Shown piece after piece: positions 7,563-9,833 of a stretch of 9,833 nucleotides of DNA. The first letter of the stretch is position 1. Each line of letters starts with the position of its first letter. The DNA is from Bacteroidales bacterium (GTDB taxonomy: Bacteria > Bacteroidota > Bacteroidia > Bacteroidales > UBA932), in the NCBI GenBank assembly GCA_016283985.1, contig JAEENZ010000007.1, positions 1 through 9,833 on the forward strand, read 5' to 3'. The notes below the pieces were generated by a model. The model made no database searches, was not told the origin of the DNA, and saw nothing but the letters and a program-made list of their open reading frames with translations. The translations under genes and the position numbers were made by a program.

Positions 7563-8726
7563 ATGGACATTTTAACCTTCGCGATTCTTCTCATCGCATA
7601 CTGCACGATTCCGGCCGGAGTGCTGTGGCTCTGCAGGAAAGTTAAAGTGATAGGCAAGATCGGACCTATCCTCATGCTCTACTTCCTTGGCGCAATCATC
7701 GCCAACATCGGCATCCTGCCTTCCGGACCCGAAACCGGCAAGGTTCAGGACCTGCTCTCCAACGCGATGATTCCCCTGGCCATCCCCCTGATGCTCTTCA
7801 GTTTCACCTTCCGCAAGAGCGAGACTCGCGACCAGCTGATAGCTATGATCACCGGCCTGGTGGCCGTGATAGTGGCGATTGTGGCCGGCTATCCCATCTT
7901 CGGTCCCCACATCCCCAACGGCCCCCAGGTCGCCGGCATGTACACCGCCTGCCTTACCGGCGGCACAGTGAACATGGCTGCGGTCAGCCAGATGCTGGAT
8001 GTGGACGGACAGCAGTACGCCCTGCTCAACACCTACGACATGATGGTATCCTTCACCTACCTGGTCTTCATCATGGCGATAGGTATACGCCTTGCGCGCA
8101 AGTGGCTGCCTGTCAAGACTTTGGATCACTACGACGAGAAGGCCGTCCTCGAAGCCGGCGAAGAGAAGAACCCCTACAAGGGCCTCTTCACAAAGCGCGG
8201 CATGAAGCACGCCCTCGTTCAACTGGGAGTAACACTAGTGGTTGTGGGTCTCGCAGCAGGTTTTGCAATCGGACTGTCCAAGATAATCCCCGGCACCTTC
8301 ATGATGTTCTTCATCCTGGCCATCACCACCATCAGCATCATAGTCTCCTTCTGGAAGCCAATCCACAACTATGACTATGGCTACGACATGGGAATGTATT
8401 TCATCTACATCTTCTCCCTCGTGGTCGCTTCGATGGCGGACGTGCGCGCCCTGGACTTCACCGGAGCCCTCTGGATCGTGGGATTCCTCTTCTTCATGGA
8501 GGTCATCTCCCTCTCGCTCCAGCTGCTTTCCGCCAAGTTCTTCAAGGTGGATGCCGACACGGCCGTCATAGCATCGGTCACATATATCAACTCCCCGCCC
8601 TTCGTGCCTATGATCGCCGCCTCCATGCGTAACAGCCGCGTGCTCATGCCCGGCCTGAGCATTGGTATAGTCGGCTATGCCGTGGGCAACTATCTCGGAG
8701 TATTAATCTGCGGACTTCTGAGCTGA
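7563..8726 (+). CDS. DUF819 family multispanning membrane protein (YjcL-like)
   Basis: Integral membrane protein of 387 residues belonging, by pattern, to the DUF819 family (Bacillus YjcL-like), whose transported substrate is not established. About ten or eleven hydrophobic segments are visible: near residues 2-23, 33-52, 68-83, 92-115, 155-177, 217-240, 244-263, 277-297, 304-323 and 360-386. A charged cytoplasmic-type loop lies around 177-214. Two Gly/Pro/Asn-rich breaks resemble the discontinuous helices of transporters with two inverted halves: CLTGGTVNMAAV (G133-G134, N137) in the first half and YINSPPFVPMIAAS (N343-S344-P345-P346) in the second. The start lies one base after the GH89 stop, in an A-rich context, and no competing ATG lies near it. 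The TGA overlaps the next ATG (TGATG). Sharing a transcript with a GH89 glycosidase hints at solute movement linked to glycan use, but this is inference. Confidence 0.85.
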   Translation: MDILTFAILLIAYCTIPAGVLWLCRKVKVIGKIGPILMLYFLGAIIANIGILPSGPETGKVQDLLSNAMIPLAIPLMLFSFTFRKSETRDQLIAMITGLVAVIVAIVAGYPIFGPHIPNGPQVAGMYTACLTGGTVNMAAVSQMLDVDGQQYALLNTYDMMVSFTYLVFIMAIGIRLARKWLPVKTLDHYDEKAVLEAGEEKNPYKGLFTKRGMKHALVQLGVTLVVVGLAAGFAIGLSKIIPGTFMMFFILAITTISIIVSFWKPIHNYDYGYDMGMYFIYIFSLVVASMADVRALDFTGALWIVGFLFFMEVISLSLQLLSAKFFKVDADTAVIASVTYINSPPFVPMIAASMRNSRVLMPGLSIGIVGYAVGNYLGVLICGLLS

Positions 8727-9715
8727 TGCGCCCGGTTTACGCAAAAGACACCGCTTACGACCTTCTGGTTCCCTATGTGAACTGGACCTTCCGCCGTATG
8801 TTCCGAAACCTCCAATTCCAAGGGCTGGAGAACATCCCGCGCGACGGAGCGGTGATCTTTTCGCCCAATCATGTGAACACCCTGTTGGACGCCCTGGCAG
8901 TGCTGTCGATGATGGGAAACCATCCCGTGGTATTCGCCGCCAGGGCGGACATCTTCCGCAAACCCGCGGTCGCAAGGATCCTGAATTTCCTCCGCATCAT
9001 GCCCATAAACCGCATGAGGGACGGTGTGGATGCCCTGGCGGGCAACGAAAAGACCTTCCGCGACGCGGTGGATTCGCTTAACGCAGGCATCCCATTCTGC
9101 ATATTCCCAGAAGGAAGGCATAGCCAGGAACCCGGCCTGCTGCCCCTTCGCAAAGGCATCGCCCGCATAGCCATGATGGCCGAGAACGAATTGGAAAGGC
9201 CGGTCTACATAGTTCCGGTGGGATTGGTTTACGAAGATTACGTGCGTTTCCGCACCAGCCTGACGGTGAATGTGGGAGAGCCCATGCCCGTGGCAGGTGC
9301 CATGGAGGAAGAAGCGTCCGAAGATACTCCTGAAGAGAACCTGCACCAACGCAGGGCAAGGAAGATCCTGCAGAACCTTGCGGAAAAGATGCGCGGGCTG
9401 ATAGCCAATCCCAAGCGCCCCAAACGGGCCAAGGATTCCATGATGCTTCGTATCCTCCGCGTACCTCTGGTGCCATTCGCCGGGCTGATACTGCTGCCCG
9501 CCTTCGGCATCATCAAGTATCTGCGCAAGAACATGAAGGACAAGGCCTTCCTGAATTCCGTCCGCTACGGCATCTGCTACCTGATCAATCCCCTGATCAT
9601 CCTCCTGATAGCACTTATCTTGCTGATTTGCGGACTCCTCCCCTGGTGGGGTTTGATCATCCTCTTGATCTTCACCCCCTTCGCCCCCGAGATCTGGTAC
9701 GGGGCAGTCGGTTAA
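8726..9715 (+). CDS. 1-acyl-sn-glycerol-3-phosphate acyltransferase (PlsC/LPLAT family)
   Basis: Membrane-associated acyltransferase of 329 residues, expected to add an acyl chain to lysophosphatidic acid or a related acceptor in phospholipid synthesis. The catalytic motif is NHVNTLLD (N48, H49, D55), with five residues between His and Asp instead of the usual four. This HX5D spacing is known in Gat1/Gpt2-like eukaryotic enzymes and in Bacteroidetes homologues, so it is not evidence of inactivation. The acceptor-phosphate motif FPEGRHSQ (127-134) and VPVGLVYED (P164-V165-G166) follow at normal distances. MPINRMRDG lies between them. Unlike compact PlsC, the protein has a C-terminal extension with about three hydrophobic segments (near residues 243-265, 283-305 and 308-322). 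The start shares one base with the DUF819 stop. Acylation of another lipid, such as an ornithine lipid or a lipid A precursor, cannot be excluded. Confidence 0.9.
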   Translation: MRPVYAKDTAYDLLVPYVNWTFRRMFRNLQFQGLENIPRDGAVIFSPNHVNTLLDALAVLSMMGNHPVVFAARADIFRKPAVARILNFLRIMPINRMRDGVDALAGNEKTFRDAVDSLNAGIPFCIFPEGRHSQEPGLLPLRKGIARIAMMAENELERPVYIVPVGLVYEDYVRFRTSLTVNVGEPMPVAGAMEEEASEDTPEENLHQRRARKILQNLAEKMRGLIANPKRPKRAKDSMMLRILRVPLVPFAGLILLPAFGIIKYLRKNMKDKAFLNSVRYGICYLINPLIILLIALILLICGLLPWWGLIILLIFTPFAPEIWYGAVG

Positions 9716-9817
9716 TTGGGTAAGGTCCAATTTTAGGGCCGACACCTTACCCGCTGGAAGTGCCTGCAAGCCATATTTGCGGGTAAGGTCCCCAGCATGA
9801 AATTGGACCTTACCCAA
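9716..9817. repeat. Long imperfect palindrome downstream of plsC (18-bp outer arms)
   Basis: The arms TTGGGTAAGGTCCAATTT (9716-9733) and AAATTGGACCTTACCCAA (9800-9817) are perfect reverse complements of 18 bases, separated by 66 bases that contain a second inverted repeat. The left arm begins immediately after the TAA of the acyltransferase gene. The core GGGTAAGGT occurs four times, at 9718 and 9781 on + and at 9744-9752 and 9807-9815 as its complement. No U-tract follows the palindrome on either strand. The A-run at 9816-9826 is on the wrong side for a canonical intrinsic terminator of the + genes. It could be a REP-like or MITE-like intergenic element, or a Rho-independent stop of unusual form. 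No coding sequence is seen here. Confidence 0.85.
9744..9789. repeat. Inner inverted repeat nested in the palindrome (11-bp arms)
   Basis: ACCTTACCCGC (9744-9754) is the exact reverse complement of GCGGGTAAGGT (9779-9789), leaving a 24-base loop. Because the arm core is the same as in the outer repeat, the DNA or RNA can fold in two ways: one long nested hairpin, or two side-by-side hairpins. The side-by-side pairs would be 9718-9726 with 9744-9752, and 9781-9791 with 9805-9815. Confidence 0.85.
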
Positions 9818-9833
9818 AATAAAAAAGGTCGGC

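Noticed and set aside
7572..8222. Minus-strand open frame of 216 codons opposite the DUF819 gene
   Set aside because: His/Gly/Glu-rich translation is typical of the antisense of a hydrophobic membrane protein; no start context or homology.
8690..9817. Long open frame on the minus strand (375 codons) opposite the acyltransferase gene
   Set aside because: It begins in the inverted-repeat arm, has low-complexity H/Q/G/D-rich translation with no recognisable motif, and lies opposite a well-supported + strand gene with codon bias that keeps the antisense frame open.
9716..9833. Intrinsic terminator for the operon
   Set aside because: A strong stem exists, but no T-run follows it on the + strand; the adjacent run is A-rich. 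It is listed as a repeat, with termination only a possibility.
9716..9833. CRISPR array
   Set aside because: The core copies are in alternating orientation and unevenly spaced rather than direct repeats with uniform spacers.

Overview
The window is a gene-dense stretch with seven genes, all on the + strand and packed almost without gaps. It looks like chromosomal DNA from a member of the Bacteroidetes (Bacteroidales-like, probably gut-associated). The basis is the style of the flippase, nitroreductase and pyruvyltransferase proteins, the lack of Shine-Dalgarno sequences before the starts, and a GH89 lipoprotein. The genus cannot be fixed from the sequence alone. G+C is moderate by eye. Genes 2-4 look more AT-rich, with more AAA lysine codons, than the flanking genes.

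Layout. Bases 1-879 hold the C-terminal half of glutaminyl-tRNA synthetase, cut by the left window edge. Three genes that look like a surface-polysaccharide module follow: a Wzx-type flippase (879-2399), a long nitroreductase-family protein (2396-3355) and a two-domain protein joining a polysaccharide pyruvyltransferase to a GT2 glycosyltransferase (3352-5397). Next come a GH89 alpha-N-acetylglucosaminidase lipoprotein (5387-7561), a DUF819-family multispanning membrane protein (7563-8726) and a PlsC-type acyltransferase (8726-9715). The last 118 bases carry no gene. They hold a nested set of inverted repeats built on the core GGGTAAGGT, and the set probably continues beyond the right edge.

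How the genes fit together. Six successive junctions overlap by 1 to 11 bases or are separated by a single base, so the block is probably co-transcribed and translationally coupled. Genes 2-4 plausibly build and export a pyruvate-modified glycan. GH89 releases terminal alpha-linked GlcNAc outside the cytoplasm, and the DUF819 protein could move a small solute, although this is inference. The tRNA synthetase and the phospholipid acyltransferase are housekeeping functions. The most unusual items are the pyruvyltransferase-GT2 fusion, the nitroreductase within the glycan genes, the GH89-DUF819 pairing and the terminal inverted-repeat element. No clear previously undescribed system is proven here.
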